Positions 1 to 11,042 of a stretch of 52,205 nucleotides of DNA are shown here, in pieces. The first letter of the stretch is position 1. Every line of letters starts with the position of its first letter. The position numbers and the translations under genes were made by a program. Source of the DNA: an uncultured Legionella sp. (GTDB lineage: Bacteria > Pseudomonadota > Gammaproteobacteria > Legionellales > Legionellaceae); the NCBI GenBank assembly GCA_945952115.1, contig CAMFHA010000007.1:1-52205 (forward strand), written 5' to 3'. The notes below the pieces were generated by a model. The model was given only the letters and a program-made list of their open reading frames with translations. It searched no databases and was not told where the DNA came from.

Positions 1-47
1 TTATTTTTCAGGGCAAAAATCTTTAGTCTTTGCTAACTACCCCTGAC

Positions 48-70
48 CTATTACCGCTACGATTCAACTG
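48..70 (+). repeat. 23-nt motif CTATTACCGCTACGATTCAACTG, related to a motif inside the kdpF-kdpA hairpin
   Basis: About 19/23 identical to CTATTCTCGCTACGATCCAATTG at 7256-7278 by eye. Confidence 0.45.
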
Positions 71-99
71 AGTTTTCTAGGATAACAAATAAGACGTTC

Positions 100-2730
100 T
101 TAATTGATGTTTTTAATAGGAAGAGCAAAATGTATTGTGGTTCTTTGATTGGCTATGGTTTCAAACCAAATTGTTCCTTGATGAGCAGTAATAATCTTCT
201 CACAAATTGCTAAACCTATACCCAAACCATGTTCGCTCATAGCTTTTTTGCCTCGATAGAATTTTTTAAATAACTTTTCCTTTTCATAAGAAGTAATTCC
301 CAAGCCACAATCTTCCACACTGACTATAATTTTTTCATTTGCAGCGCGAACAAAAACAGTAATAGTAGATTTAGGTGGCGAAAATTTAATAGCATTATCT
401 AAGAGGTGTACTAACACTTGTTGAATAAGTTTTTTGTCTAAAGCAATAGTCGGTATAGGCTCATCTATATGCACTTCAATAGGTCTTTTTTCCAAGGTCT
501 TATCAGAAATTTTAATAGCAGCCTGAATAATTTTATTAAAAGAGGCTGGCTCTTTTTTTATTTTTAGCTCTTCTGTTTCTAATTGGATAATATAATAAAG
601 ATTATTTATTAAGTGATTGAGCTTGTTTATTTCCTGATCGATGTTTTCCTTAATTAAATTATTTTTAACTTCAGGTATATTTTTTAATTCATTCATCCTA
701 GTAATTACTCTATTTAATGGAAAGCATAAATCATGAAAAATAGAAGTAAGAAGGGTCGTTTGAGCATTTTCTTTTTCTTTTTCCAATTCTTTTTTTCTTG
801 CTTTTTCATTCAAATGTTCTGTTTCTAATGCTATCGCGAGTTGATTAGTACAAGACTCTAAAAGCTCATTTTCCTCCGATGTAAATAAGCGCTGAGATTT
901 GATTCTTAAAACCCCCTGGGTCTCTGAAGAGCCGATGAGCGGCAAATAAAGAGCATCTGACGAAGTAAGCGTATCCGTCCCGATGCCTGCAGGAAGTTTC
1001 ATATCAAAAACCCATTGGGCTATACTCAATTCTTTGGTATTTAGGCTTAAATTTAAAGGGAAGCTTGCGCGCACTTGAAGCCGATTATTTTTGGGAAGCA
1101 AAAATATAATTTGGCTATTAAAAATTTGAGCGAGTTGTTTGGTACCTAATTCTAGGATTTTATGGATGTTATTTGCGGTATTCAATTTTTTGTTAAAGCT
1201 ATAAAGTGCAGTTGTTCGATGTTGATTAAGACGTGCTGATTCGGCTTGCTTTCGAATTAAAATCGTTAAATGACTGATAACTTGAGCTACTATCAGCATA
1301 ACCAGTAGAGTAAAGAAATATTCAAGATCAGAAATTGCAAAACTATAAAGAGGAGGAATAAAGAAAAAATCATAAGCAACAACACTTAAAACCGAAGCAA
1401 AAATGGATGGGCCTGTTTGGCCTAAAAGTGCTACAAAGGTAACTCCTAATAAATACACCATAATTAAATTATTTGGAGCAAGCCATGTAGAAAGAAAAGT
1501 ATTTAATAGGGTAATGAGGCTTACAGTGCCTAATGCTATTCCATAATCCTTCCATGATATAGGTTTGTCGAGCTTTTTAGTTTGAGCAGGTGGTTTGGCA
1601 TATTGTTCTGTCATAATATAGATATCAATTTCATCACTATGACGAACAATTTCATCAGCCAAATTTCGTCTAAACCAATCTTGCCAACGAGTTGCAATAT
1701 GTTTTCTAATCATTATGTGCGTTATATTTTGCTCACAAGCAAATTGCATAATTTCTTTAACAATATCAAAACCACTTAAAACATGGGTTTCAGCACCCAA
1801 ACTTTCTGCTAAGCGTAAATGTTGAATAGCTTTATTTCTAGCTTCATCAATGGGTTGATATGGGGTATCAATATAAACAGCAAACCATTGAACTGATAAA
1901 CTAGAAGCTAGCCGTTTCGCTGCTCGAATAAGTTTTAATGCTTCAGGTTTTGGCCCAACACATACCAGTATTTTTTCTTTTACAGGCCAAATTGTTTTAA
2001 TTCCTTCGCTTTGTCTATACCATAAAACCTCAGTTCCTACATGTTGTGCCGTAACGCGTAGTGCTAATTCACGTAATGCAATTAGGTTTCCAAGTCGAAA
2101 AAAATTCTCTTTCGCAAGCTCTGCTTGTTGAGGAAAATAAACTTTGCCTTCTTGCAGGCGAATTAATAAATCTTCTGGGGGTAGATCTACTAATTCGATA
2201 GTAGTTGCTTTTTCAATCATCCAATCTGGAACTGTTTCATTAATAGGTGCATGGATAATTTGAGTTACATCATCTTTTAAGCTTTCAATGTGTTGTACAT
2301 TTAACGTCGTATAAACATCAATGCCTCGCTCAAGAATTTCTTGAATGTCTTGCCATCGTTTTGCATGTCTTAATCCTGGGACATTAGTGTGTGCCATCTC
2401 ATCAATTAAAATTAGGCCAGGATGTCGTTTTAGAGCTGCATCAAGATCAAATTCTAATAATTCTTTTTCTTTATAGGAAACTCTCTGATGAGGTAATTGT
2501 TCAAAATGCTCCAATAATTGCTCAATACGCCTCCTCCCATGAGATTCCGCAACACCTACTATCACATCAAGACCATGAGTGCGTTTTTCTAATGCGTCTT
2601 GCAACATTTCATAAGTTTTTCCAACTCCTGGGGCTGCCCCCAAATAAATTTTTAGAGTGCCTTTTTTTTCTCTACTCGCTTCTTCTTGAACTCTTTGTAA
2701 CAATTGATCAGGATTTGGGCGATTGATCAT
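100..2730 (-). CDS. kdpD: Osmosensitive K+ channel sensor histidine kinase KdpD
   Basis: 876 aa; N-terminal KdpD signature GKLKIYLGAAPGVGKTYEML, USP-like segment, four TM segments, HisKA/HATPase region (LLDNAIKFSPP, GLGIGLAICEKI); overlaps kdpC. Confidence 0.97.
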   Translation of the reverse strand: MINRPNPDQLLQRVQEEASREKKGTLKIYLGAAPGVGKTYEMLQDALEKRTHGLDVIVGVAESHGRRRIEQLLEHFEQLPHQRVSYKEKELLEFDLDAALKRHPGLILIDEMAHTNVPGLRHAKRWQDIQEILERGIDVYTTLNVQHIESLKDDVTQIIHAPINETVPDWMIEKATTIELVDLPPEDLLIRLQEGKVYFPQQAELAKENFFRLGNLIALRELALRVTAQHVGTEVLWYRQSEGIKTIWPVKEKILVCVGPKPEALKLIRAAKRLASSLSVQWFAVYIDTPYQPIDEARNKAIQHLRLAESLGAETHVLSGFDIVKEIMQFACEQNITHIMIRKHIATRWQDWFRRNLADEIVRHSDEIDIYIMTEQYAKPPAQTKKLDKPISWKDYGIALGTVSLITLLNTFLSTWLAPNNLIMVYLLGVTFVALLGQTGPSIFASVLSVVAYDFFFIPPLYSFAISDLEYFFTLLVMLIVAQVISHLTILIRKQAESARLNQHRTTALYSFNKKLNTANNIHKILELGTKQLAQIFNSQIIFLLPKNNRLQVRASFPLNLSLNTKELSIAQWVFDMKLPAGIGTDTLTSSDALYLPLIGSSETQGVLRIKSQRLFTSEENELLESCTNQLAIALETEHLNEKARKKELEKEKENAQTTLLTSIFHDLCFPLNRVITRMNELKNIPEVKNNLIKENIDQEINKLNHLINNLYYIIQLETEELKIKKEPASFNKIIQAAIKISDKTLEKRPIEVHIDEPIPTIALDKKLIQQVLVHLLDNAIKFSPPKSTITVFVRAANEKIIVSVEDCGLGITSYEKEKLFKKFYRGKKAMSEHGLGIGLAICEKIITAHQGTIWFETIANQRTTIHFALPIKNIN

Positions 2731-3316
2731 TTTTAGTTCCTAATTTATCCAACGCAAGATTTAATTCCAGAACATTAATTCGTGGTTCTCCAAGCACCCC
2801 TAGGGTACGAGGTTGAATATGTTGTTGTATTAATTCATTTATATCCTCTACACGAAGATGTCGGGCTTTAGCCACACGCTCAGCTTGATAAAAAGCGGCA
2901 TAGGGACTGATTTCAGGATCTAAGCCACTGCCTGAGGAAGTCACTAAATCAACGGGAATTAGCTCAGTATTTTGGCCTTGCGTTAATTGCGCGATTCGTT
3001 GTTTTATAAAGGTTAAGAGCAGAGGGTTTGTTGGTCCTAAATTAGAACCAGAAGAGGCCGCGCCATTATAAGGATAGGGAGATGTTGCAGATGGACGGCC
3101 CCAAAAATAGATAGGAAATGAAAATGATTGTCCAATTAAATGAGAACCAACAAACTTATTGTTTTGCTTAATCAAGCTGCCATTTGCTTTTTCTGAAAAA
3201 AAGAGTTGAGCTATTCCCGTCACTGCAAGAGGATAAAGAAAACCGGTTAAAATACTAAGCATTAGAAGAAGTATTAGCGCTGTTTTTATGGATGCAATTA
3301 GTTCTTTTAACATCAT
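2708..3316 (-). CDS. kdpC: K+-transporting ATPase subunit C
   Basis: 202 aa; single N-terminal [25 protein letters not shown] motif; operon position. Confidence 0.97.
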   Translation of the reverse strand: MMLKELIASIKTALILLLMLSILTGFLYPLAVTGIAQLFFSEKANGSLIKQNNKFVGSHLIGQSFSFPIYFWGRPSATSPYPYNGAASSGSNLGPTNPLLLTFIKQRIAQLTQGQNTELIPVDLVTSSGSGLDPEISPYAAFYQAERVAKARHLRVEDINELIQQHIQPRTLGVLGEPRINVLELNLALDKLGTKNDQSPKS

Positions 3317-5382
3317 ATTAAACCTAACCCAAATAACAATAAATCAATTAATTTTATTCCTAGAAAAGGCACAATTAAACCTCCTAGGCCATAGATGAAC
3401 ACATTTTTTCTTAATAATTTTGCTGCTTCAACATGCCGATATTTGACACCTCTTAATGCTAAAGGAATGAGAAAAACAATAATTAGTGCATTAAAAATAA
3501 CAGCAGATAGTATGGCGCTTTCAGGGGTTGTTAAATGCATTACATTTAAAGTGCCTAGCACGGGATAAGTGCTTGTAAATGCTGCGGGTAAAATAGCAAA
3601 ATATTTAGCAATATCATTGGCAATGCTAAAAGTAGTCAGTGCACCTCTGGTCATCAGTAATTGTTTACCAATTCCAACGACTTCAATTAATTTAGTAGGA
3701 TTAGAATCTAAATCAATTAAATTCCCAGCTTCCTTAGCGGCTTGAGTTCCAGTGTTCATAGCAACTGCTACATCCGCTTGAGCTAACGCGGGGGCATCAT
3801 TTGTTCCATCTCCAGTCATGGCAACCAAATGTCCTTCAGCTTGCAAACTTCTAATGAGCTTTAATTTTTCTTCAGGTTTGGCATTGGCTAAAAAATCATC
3901 AATTCCGGCTTCTGCAGCAATGGCGGCAGCGGTTAGATGATTATCTCCTGTCACCATAATCGTTTTAATACCCATACGCCTTAGCTCAGCAAAACGCTCG
4001 CGAATTCCACCTTTAATAATGTCTTTAAGATAAATGACCCCCAATATTTTTTTCTCTTCAACAACCACTAAGGGTGTACCACCTTTCCGAGAGATTTGCT
4101 CTACACTTCGTTGCACTGACTCTGGAAAAATACCTCCAATTTCTTGCATATATTCTTCGATTGCTTGAGCCGCACCTTTCCTAATTTGGCGTCCAGGTAA
4201 ATTAGCACCGCTCATTCGTGTTTCAGCAGTAAATGGAATAAAAGTAGCTTCTAATTCATGAATATTGCGGCCACGTAAATTGTATTTTTCTTTAGCCAAA
4301 ATAACGATACTTCGTCCTTCTGGTGTTTCATCGGCAAGCGAGGCTAACTGGGCTGCGTCTGCTAGCTGCTCAATAGAAACCTCAGCAGCTGGAATGAATT
4401 CAATAGCCTCTCTATTACCTAAAGTAATAGTTCCTGTTTTGTCTAAGAGTAGTACGTCCACATCACCGGCTGCTTCTACTGCATGGCCTGACATGGCAAT
4501 TACATTGGCTTGAATCATTCTATCCATACCAGCGATACCTATAGCAGATAAAAGACCACCAATAGTTGTTGGTGCAAGACAAACAAACAAAGCAACTAAT
4601 ACCGTGATGGTGATCACTTTGCCCGCACCAGCACTAATGACGCTATAAATAGAGAAAGGCAGAAGGGTGGTACAAACTAACAAAAAAACAATGGTCAATG
4701 CTGCTAACAAAATGGTTAATGCTAATTCATTGGGAGTTTTTTGTCGTTTAGCACCTTCAACGAGTGAAATCATTTTATCTAAAAATGTTTCACCAGGATT
4801 TGAAGTAATGCGAATAATTAACCAATCAGAAAGAACCTGTGTTCCTCCCGTTACAGCACTTCTATCCCCTCCGCTTTCACGAATAACAGGAGCGCTTTCT
4901 CCTGTTATGGCACTTTCATTAACAGAAGCGATTCCTTCGATAACTTCTCCATCACTCGGAATAAAATCCCCCGCCTCTACAAATACAATATCGCCTCTTT
5001 GTAGCAATTCCGATTGAATTAAAGTAAAAGAGGCGTCTTTGTTAGGTTTTGATAATTTCTTAGCTTGAATTTCACGCCTTGCTTTTTTTAATGCTTGAGC
5101 TTGAGCTTTACCACGGCCCTCAGCCATGCTTTCAGCAAAGTTGGCAAATAATAAAGTAAACCAGAGCCAGGCAGTGATTGCTAAAATAAACCCTTTAGAG
5201 GCCTCTCCTTCGCCAAACAGAGCTTGAATAAACAGCGCACTAGTGATTATCGAGCCAATATATACTGTAAACATCACAGGATTTTTTATTTGATGTAAGG
5301 GCGTTAATTTAAAAAAAGAGTCGCGAATAGCAATTAGAATAATTTGAGTATCCCAAAGTGCTGAGTGGTGTTTAGTATCCAT
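3313..5382 (-). CDS. kdpB: K+-transporting P-type ATPase subunit B
   Basis: 689 aa; [54 protein letters not shown]. Confidence 0.98.
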   Translation of the reverse strand: MDTKHHSALWDTQIILIAIRDSFFKLTPLHQIKNPVMFTVYIGSIITSALFIQALFGEGEASKGFILAITAWLWFTLLFANFAESMAEGRGKAQAQALKKARREIQAKKLSKPNKDASFTLIQSELLQRGDIVFVEAGDFIPSDGEVIEGIASVNESAITGESAPVIRESGGDRSAVTGGTQVLSDWLIIRITSNPGETFLDKMISLVEGAKRQKTPNELALTILLAALTIVFLLVCTTLLPFSIYSVISAGAGKVITITVLVALFVCLAPTTIGGLLSAIGIAGMDRMIQANVIAMSGHAVEAAGDVDVLLLDKTGTITLGNREAIEFIPAAEVSIEQLADAAQLASLADETPEGRSIVILAKEKYNLRGRNIHELEATFIPFTAETRMSGANLPGRQIRKGAAQAIEEYMQEIGGIFPESVQRSVEQISRKGGTPLVVVEEKKILGVIYLKDIIKGGIRERFAELRRMGIKTIMVTGDNHLTAAAIAAEAGIDDFLANAKPEEKLKLIRSLQAEGHLVAMTGDGTNDAPALAQADVAVAMNTGTQAAKEAGNLIDLDSNPTKLIEVVGIGKQLLMTRGALTTFSIANDIAKYFAILPAAFTSTYPVLGTLNVMHLTTPESAILSAVIFNALIIVFLIPLALRGVKYRHVEAAKLLRKNVFIYGLGGLIVPFLGIKLIDLLLFGLGLI

Positions 5383-7189
5383 GTTGTCTCCAAAGCGTTA
5401 AATGCTCAACAATGGGGCCCAATGCGAGGGCGGGGAGAAAGGATAAGGCACCTATGAGAATAGCAATACTTACTAACAATATAATAAATAAGGGGGTATG
5501 TGTTGTTAGGCTACCTGAAGTTTGAGGAGTGGTTTTTTTAAGTGAAAGAGAACCTGCAATTGCAATAGCCGGAATAGCAATCCAATAACGAGAAATGAGC
5601 ATCAATAATCCTCCGATCAGATTATAAAAAGGAGTATTAGCATTCAAGCCCGCAAAGGAACTCCCATTATTGTTTCCCATTGAAGTAAACGTGTAGAGAA
5701 TCTCACTGAAGCCGTGTATACCAGGGTTAGCAATAGAACTTACTCCAGTGTTTGTAACAGAACCTATAGCTGTTGTAATTAAAACAATAATAGGCATCAC
5801 CAAAACAGCTATTGAAGCCATTTTCATTTCAAAAGGCTCTATTTTTTTTCCTAAATACTCTGGAGTTCTACCTACCATAAGACCTGCCACAAACACAGTA
5901 ATAATAACGAGCATTAACATGCCATATAAGCCTGAACCTACACCACCAAAAACAACTTCTCCTAAATGCATCATCCACAAAGGAGCAAGTCCACCTAAGG
6001 GAGTATAAGAATCATGCATTGAATTAACCGAGCCATTTGAGGCTGCAGTAGTTGCTACTGCCCAAAGTGCTGAACTAATGATGCCAAAACGTGTTTCTTT
6101 TCCTTCCATATTACCGCCAGGATAATCATTTGAATTGGCTGTTGCATTGATATGCATTGCCGCTAAAGCAGGATTGCCTTTTTGTTCTGAAAAAACAGCT
6201 AAGGTAATAAAAGGAATAAAAAGGAGATACATGGCTGCAAGAATTGCCCAACCTTGTCGTTTGTCCTTAACAATTACTCCAAAGGTATAACACAATGCTG
6301 CTGGTATAAGTAATATAGCTAAAAGCTCTAGAAAATTAGATAACGGCGTTGGATTTTCAAAAGGATGGGCTGAATTAACATTAAAAAACCCTCCTCCATT
6401 AGTACCTAATTGTTTAATTGCAACTTGAGAAGCAACTGGCCCCATCGGGATAATTTGTTCTTCTACTAGTTTATTTTCAATCATGGGATTATTGTTATTG
6501 TCTTTAGTTGCATGTTCTAAATCATTAAGAAGAGGTTGTTGATAACTTATAGGTTGAATTAAAGTTATTTTTTCATTAGGTTTAAAATTTTGAATGACTC
6601 CTTGCGAAACTAATAGCAAAGCAAAAATAAAAGAAAGAGGAAGCAAAATATAGAGCGTTCCTCGTATTGTATCGATCCAAAAATTACCCAGATTTTTATT
6701 CTCATGCTGTGAGAGACCTCTACTTAATGCGAGCAATAAAGACATACCAGTAGCGGCTGAAAGAAAATTTTGCGAGGTTAAGGCAAACATTTGTGTTAAA
6801 TAGCTCATAGTGGTTTCTCCACTATAGGATTGCCAATTAGTATTAGTTGCAAAACTTATTGCTGTATTAAAAGCAAGATCAGGAGATGGGGCTGAGAGGT
6901 TCTGAGGATTTAGTGGTAGGTAAGCTTGTCCTCGTTGAATGAGATAAACTGTAAATAAACCAAATAGGTTAAACATGAGCATGGCTAATAGGTATTGTTT
7001 CCAATCCATTTCTTGTTTTTTATTAATACGGCATACCCGATATAATAGGCGCTCTAAAGGATTTACAAAGGGAGTGAGCCATACTGCTTGGTTAGTATAG
7101 ATTTTAGCCATATAACTACCCAGCGGTTTTACTAGAACGAGTAAAATAAAAAGATAAGTGCTAATTTGAAATAAACCAATTTCAGTCAT
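5372..7189 (-). CDS. kdpA: K+-transporting ATPase subunit A
   Basis: 605 aa; [55 protein letters not shown]. Confidence 0.98.
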   Translation of the reverse strand: MTEIGLFQISTYLFILLVLVKPLGSYMAKIYTNQAVWLTPFVNPLERLLYRVCRINKKQEMDWKQYLLAMLMFNLFGLFTVYLIQRGQAYLPLNPQNLSAPSPDLAFNTAISFATNTNWQSYSGETTMSYLTQMFALTSQNFLSAATGMSLLLALSRGLSQHENKNLGNFWIDTIRGTLYILLPLSFIFALLLVSQGVIQNFKPNEKITLIQPISYQQPLLNDLEHATKDNNNNPMIENKLVEEQIIPMGPVASQVAIKQLGTNGGGFFNVNSAHPFENPTPLSNFLELLAILLIPAALCYTFGVIVKDKRQGWAILAAMYLLFIPFITLAVFSEQKGNPALAAMHINATANSNDYPGGNMEGKETRFGIISSALWAVATTAASNGSVNSMHDSYTPLGGLAPLWMMHLGEVVFGGVGSGLYGMLMLVIITVFVAGLMVGRTPEYLGKKIEPFEMKMASIAVLVMPIIVLITTAIGSVTNTGVSSIANPGIHGFSEILYTFTSMGNNNGSSFAGLNANTPFYNLIGGLLMLISRYWIAIPAIAIAGSLSLKKTTPQTSGSLTTHTPLFIILLVSIAILIGALSFLPALALGPIVEHLTLWRQHGY

Positions 7190-7220
7190 TCTAGAGTCCT
7201 TTCCTGCATTTCCTAGATTA

Positions 7221-7290
7221 AACCTAAAAAAGCAGCTGAATAATCAGCACATTAGCTATTCTCGCTACGATCCAATTGCTTTTTTAGGTT
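7221..7290. repeat. Intra-operon inverted repeat between kdpF and kdpA
   Basis: 14-bp perfect arms AACCTAAAAAAGCA / TGCTTTTTTAGGTT around a 42-nt interior; overlaps the kdpF stop codon. Confidence 0.75.
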
Positions 7291-7375
7291 AAAAGAGTTC
7301 AGGTTTAAACAAAACGCTTAGTAAGTAAATAAATAATATAAACGTAATTAACCCACAAATTGAATAAGTAATCAT
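7289..7375 (-). CDS. kdpF: KdpF-like small membrane subunit (28 aa)
   Basis: Translated by hand: MITYSICGLITFILFIYLLSVLFKPELF; single TM plus KPExF ending typical of KdpF; directly upstream of kdpA. Not in the supplied ORF track. Confidence 0.85.
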   Translation of the reverse strand: MITYSICGLITFILFIYLLSVLFKPELF

Positions 7376-7470
7376 AGTTTATTCCTTGATAATGAATCAA
7401 AAAATATAATCAATCCAATACAGAGTATGAAAAAGAAGGTGGTTGTAATAATTATTAAAGCATCAATCAT
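7372..7470 (-). CDS. Uncharacterised 32-aa single-TM protein, first ORF of the kdp operon
   Basis: Translated by hand: MIDALIIITTTFFFILCIGLIIFFDSLSRNKL; AGGAGATCACCC-ATG Shine-Dalgarno; ATGA overlap with kdpF start. Confidence 0.7.
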   Translation of the reverse strand: MIDALIIITTTFFFILCIGLIIFFDSLSRNKL

Positions 7471-7508
7471 GGGTGATCTCCTATAATATTGCTCTAATTA
7501 TTAAATCA

Positions 7509-9185
7509 TTAAAAATGAGCAATAACATCTATTGCTCCTAATAGAGTATAACGCTTATTTGGACTAATCCCTGCATTGGCATTACCATTAAAAGCTTCTT
7601 TATCTAATGCATAGTCATAGTCAATTTCTGGCCTGAATTCAATTTGCGGTGATAACCAATGTTGCCATCCCAGGCCAAAATTAAGATAGCGTGTTTTAGT
7701 GCCTGTGCGCTGACCTTGCTGATCATTATAGAATTCTGGTCTAAATGAAATATTATCTAAAGGTGAAAACTGATAATTAATGTACGCCACAGTACCTAAA
7801 GCAGAGGCGGTGCAACTAAGTGCTGTAGGATTGCTGCATTGTGCAGCATTGGGGGCATTAAAAGGGATATATTGTGGAGAAAAAGGAGTCCCTCCAGAAG
7901 CTAGCGCAGCAGCGGCAATAGGATTATTGGCATTCGCAACATGATTTTGATGAAGAGAGTAAATTTCATAAGCAATATGCCATTTATCATTAAATTTATG
8001 ATAGTAAGTAAATCCATACCATTGGAGATTATTATATCCCCATACCCCATCATTAATTCCGTCCATACAAGGATAAAAAGTATCTTTACCATCATTCCAA
8101 GTAAATCGAGCGCAGGCTACAGCAGATGGTTTAGCTCCAGGATCTTTTAGAAAGCTTGCATTCGGATAAAGTGGATTAGGTGTTGGATTATTAATTTGTT
8201 TACCGACATTCCAAATAGCAGTATCAGTCCCAGCAACTAGACCTAATTGTAGAATGAAATTTTTTGTGATTGCTAAACTTCCTACTATCCCTTCATTGGT
8301 ATAATTATCAAAAGAATAGGTCATGGAATGTGAGTACATGTAATTATTAGGAGCTAGTTGTGCTTCTATATCAGGAATAGAAATATAACGACCTACTCTT
8401 AACAGTAATCCTTCAGCAACATTAGGAACATATAATTCTCCATAAACCATGGGAAAATCATAACCATAGACATAGTTATTTCCCAAGAGTTGATAACTAG
8501 CGATACCATATGCAGTGGTGTAACGATAATTTTCTCCATAAATTCCTGATAAGCGAAAACCCCAATCTACATGATTGGTTTGTACTGTATCTGGGACTCG
8601 CTCTATGTACAGTACTGCTTGGTCGAATTCTACTGTATTGGGAGTATACATATAGGCCATAGGTACATTACCTGCTGGTTTGGTTGTATTACTGCTAATA
8701 TTGCCCCCACCATTTATCCATCCATATACTTGTATGTGATTGTTATACAGCCATTGGCCCGCGGAAGTATTCGCAATTCCTTCCATAAAAGGGCTATCAA
8801 TGGAATTTGGTTGACTGACACCAAGCGCTGTAGCAGCACCATAAGGCCATTCAGTAAAAGGTATTGGAGGGGAGGACTCTGGTGTTGCTGGCCATCCTTT
8901 TCTATGTGTAGATACTACTTGAGGATTAACAGGAGCAGATGCATGTCCTATTTCTAATTGATAATAACGCGTAAAGCGAGTAAGAAAATCTTGGCCTAAA
9001 TAAGAATCAAGGCAGGCATAATCTTTATAAGGATCGCAGGAGTGACTACTTATTTTATCTTGTGCCCAAATAGGGGTAGTTGTTATTAAGCTCAGATAAA
9101 ATAAAAATTTACTGATTTCTATTTTCAAAGTAATTCCTTTTAGCCTTATACTGTATTTTTTGCAGACCAATAATATCATTTTCAA
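7509..9185 (-). CDS. Outer-membrane beta-barrel porin (OmpL/BBP2-like)
   Basis: 558 aa; signal peptide ending near TTTPIWAQ, aromatic alternating strands, terminal ...AIDVIAHF. Start codon uncertain. Confidence 0.75.
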   Translation of the reverse strand: MKMILLVCKKYSIRLKGITLKIEISKFLFYLSLITTTPIWAQDKISSHSCDPYKDYACLDSYLGQDFLTRFTRYYQLEIGHASAPVNPQVVSTHRKGWPATPESSPPIPFTEWPYGAATALGVSQPNSIDSPFMEGIANTSAGQWLYNNHIQVYGWINGGGNISSNTTKPAGNVPMAYMYTPNTVEFDQAVLYIERVPDTVQTNHVDWGFRLSGIYGENYRYTTAYGIASYQLLGNNYVYGYDFPMVYGELYVPNVAEGLLLRVGRYISIPDIEAQLAPNNYMYSHSMTYSFDNYTNEGIVGSLAITKNFILQLGLVAGTDTAIWNVGKQINNPTPNPLYPNASFLKDPGAKPSAVACARFTWNDGKDTFYPCMDGINDGVWGYNNLQWYGFTYYHKFNDKWHIAYEIYSLHQNHVANANNPIAAAALASGGTPFSPQYIPFNAPNAAQCSNPTALSCTASALGTVAYINYQFSPLDNISFRPEFYNDQQGQRTGTKTRYLNFGLGWQHWLSPQIEFRPEIDYDYALDKEAFNGNANAGISPNKRYTLLGAIDVIAHF

Positions 9186-9294
9186 AGATCATGAGTATAT
9201 ATGTAGTAATAAGAAGATTAAGCAATTAATAAGATTTGACAAAACGTGTTTGTATACCAAACTTTAAGTGCGTTTAGCCTGAAGGACACAACCA

Positions 9295-10413
9295 TTGAAA
9301 TGGTTAAAAATGGAGCAAAAGATGACTGTTAATAATGAAGTTTTATTTACACCTTTTAATTTACAAGGGCTAACCTTAAAAAACCGCATCGTTATGGCGC
9401 CATTAACTAGGAGTCGCTCCATACATGGAGTTGATGCCCCTTCAGAACTTAACGCAGAATATTATGCACAACGAGCAGATGCAGGATTGATAATTGCTGA
9501 AGCAACACAAATTTCGCCCACTGGAAAAGGATACGCTTGGACACCAGGAATCTATTCATCAGAGCAAATAAAAGGATGGAAATTGGTTACCGATGCGGTA
9601 CATGCAAAAGGGGGTGCCATTTATTTACAACTCTGGCATGTTGGTAGAATTTCACATCCTTCACTGCAGCCAGGGGGTAATGCGCCTGTTGCACCTTCTG
9701 CAATTGCAGCAAAAGGACAGCGTACTTTTATTGAAAATAATGCTTTTGTTGAAGTCAGTATGCCCCGTGCATTAAAGTTGAATGAAATTCAAGATATTGT
9801 AAAGGATTATCAAAGAGCTGCTAAAAATGCCATTGAAGCTGGTTTTGATGGTGTGGAAATTCATGCAGCTAATGGCTATCTTATTCATCAATTTTTATGT
9901 GATGGCTCAAATTATCGAACAGATCAATATGGTGGTTCGGTGAACAATAGATTGCGTTTTGCCCTGGAAGTCACTCAAGCGGTTGTTTCTGAAATTGGAG
10001 CAAACCGGACCAGCATTCGCCTTGCTCCAGTTAGTCATGCTAATGGCATTTCGGACACTTCACCTGAAGCTGTATTTTTTCCGCTTGTACGCGAGCTTGA
10101 TCGATTTAATTTAGCTTATATTCATGTTATTGAGGGTGAAACTCAAGGACCACGAGAGTTTTATGGCTTTGATTTTAAAGCATTGCGTAAAGAATTTTCT
10201 GGACCGTGGATGGTAAATAATGGCTATACATCAGAAATGGCTACGGAAGCAATTTCTAGTGGCTATGCTGATCTAGTAGCATTTGGAAGATACTATATTT
10301 CTAATCCAGATCTAGTAACACGATTTAAAATAAATGCCCCATTAAATGAGCTTGATCGCACAACATTATATGGCGGTGATGCAAAGGGGTATATAGATTA
10401 TCCTTTTTACTAG
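9295..10413 (+). CDS. Old yellow enzyme family alkene reductase (NemA-like)
   Basis: 372 aa; LFTPFNLQGLTLKNRIVMAPLTRSR, WHVGRISHPS, GFDGVEIHAANGYLIHQFLCDGSNYRTDQYGGS. Start may be at a downstream Met. Confidence 0.95.
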   Translation: MKWLKMEQKMTVNNEVLFTPFNLQGLTLKNRIVMAPLTRSRSIHGVDAPSELNAEYYAQRADAGLIIAEATQISPTGKGYAWTPGIYSSEQIKGWKLVTDAVHAKGGAIYLQLWHVGRISHPSLQPGGNAPVAPSAIAAKGQRTFIENNAFVEVSMPRALKLNEIQDIVKDYQRAAKNAIEAGFDGVEIHAANGYLIHQFLCDGSNYRTDQYGGSVNNRLRFALEVTQAVVSEIGANRTSIRLAPVSHANGISDTSPEAVFFPLVRELDRFNLAYIHVIEGETQGPREFYGFDFKALRKEFSGPWMVNNGYTSEMATEAISSGYADLVAFGRYYISNPDLVTRFKINAPLNELDRTTLYGGDAKGYIDYPFY

Positions 10414-10415
10414 GT

Positions 10416-10459
10416 CAGGACTTAAGAAAAACTGCCAATCTGCTTCGACTTAAGTCCTG
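10416..10459. repeat. Short inverted repeat, related to the left part of the 11043-11166 palindrome
   Basis: CAGGACTTAAG ... CTTAAGTCCTG just after the OYE stop; CAGGACTTAAGAAAAACTGCCAATCTGCTTCG resembles 11043-11073. Confidence 0.65.
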
Positions 10460-10566
10460 TGAGTGTCTGATACAAGCCTTATGGCAATCGGTATGATTTT
10501 AAAAATTCTAGCTTTAACCTTCGCGTTAATTTTAGATGTGTGAAGAAATACGTTTATTTTTCATTT

Positions 10567-10887
10567 TCAAAAGGAACCGACACGACAAAGCGATGCACAG
10601 TCAATTCCACATAACCAAGATGTCTCTTCATCGTTATTAGATTTTTCATGAGAGTCTTCTTCGTAATTTGGTTTCTTCTTGATAATATGTGCCCTTATGA
10701 TACGTGGAGCCGGATGATGCACTTGGTTATATTCGTCTTTAAGATCGTCAAGTCGCTCTTTAATATCATATGTTATATGATAAAATCCTTCTTTCAGATG
10801 ATCGAATGCATCCGTAATTTTTTCACCTATCCAATGGTGTAACGATTCACGGTCATGTTGATTATTGTGATTATATTTAGGATCCAA
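10567..10887 (-). CDS. Hypothetical 106-aa charged protein
   Basis: Open frame, ATG start; no recognised family. Confidence 0.5.
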   Translation of the reverse strand: MDPKYNHNNQHDRESLHHWIGEKITDAFDHLKEGFYHITYDIKERLDDLKDEYNQVHHPAPRIIRAHIIKKKPNYEEDSHEKSNNDEETSWLCGIDCASLCRVGSF

Positions 10888-11042
10888 TTCAAATTCAAAA
10901 AAGCTGTCATTTAAATTTTTTATTGTATGAGAGTGTTTTTTTTGCTTATGATTACCTCATTTTTTTTAATGACGAATTTTCATTAAAAAAAAACGACAAA
11001 ATCTCTAATTCTTTCACAATCACCTCTTGTTTTAAGATGCTA

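Noticed and set aside
1582-1779. Plus-strand ORF within kdpD
   Set aside because: Antisense to a clear kdpD reading frame; no family signal or ribosome site.
4265-5017. Plus-strand ORFs (82 and 116 aa) inside kdpB
   Set aside because: Shadow ORFs opposite a strongly supported gene.
8571-8957. 128-aa ORF antisense to the porin
   Set aside because: Low-complexity translation, antisense to a supported gene.
10648-10842. 64-aa plus-strand ORF
   Set aside because: Antisense to the 106-aa ORF, no start-site support; neither is strong but the minus ORF is better.
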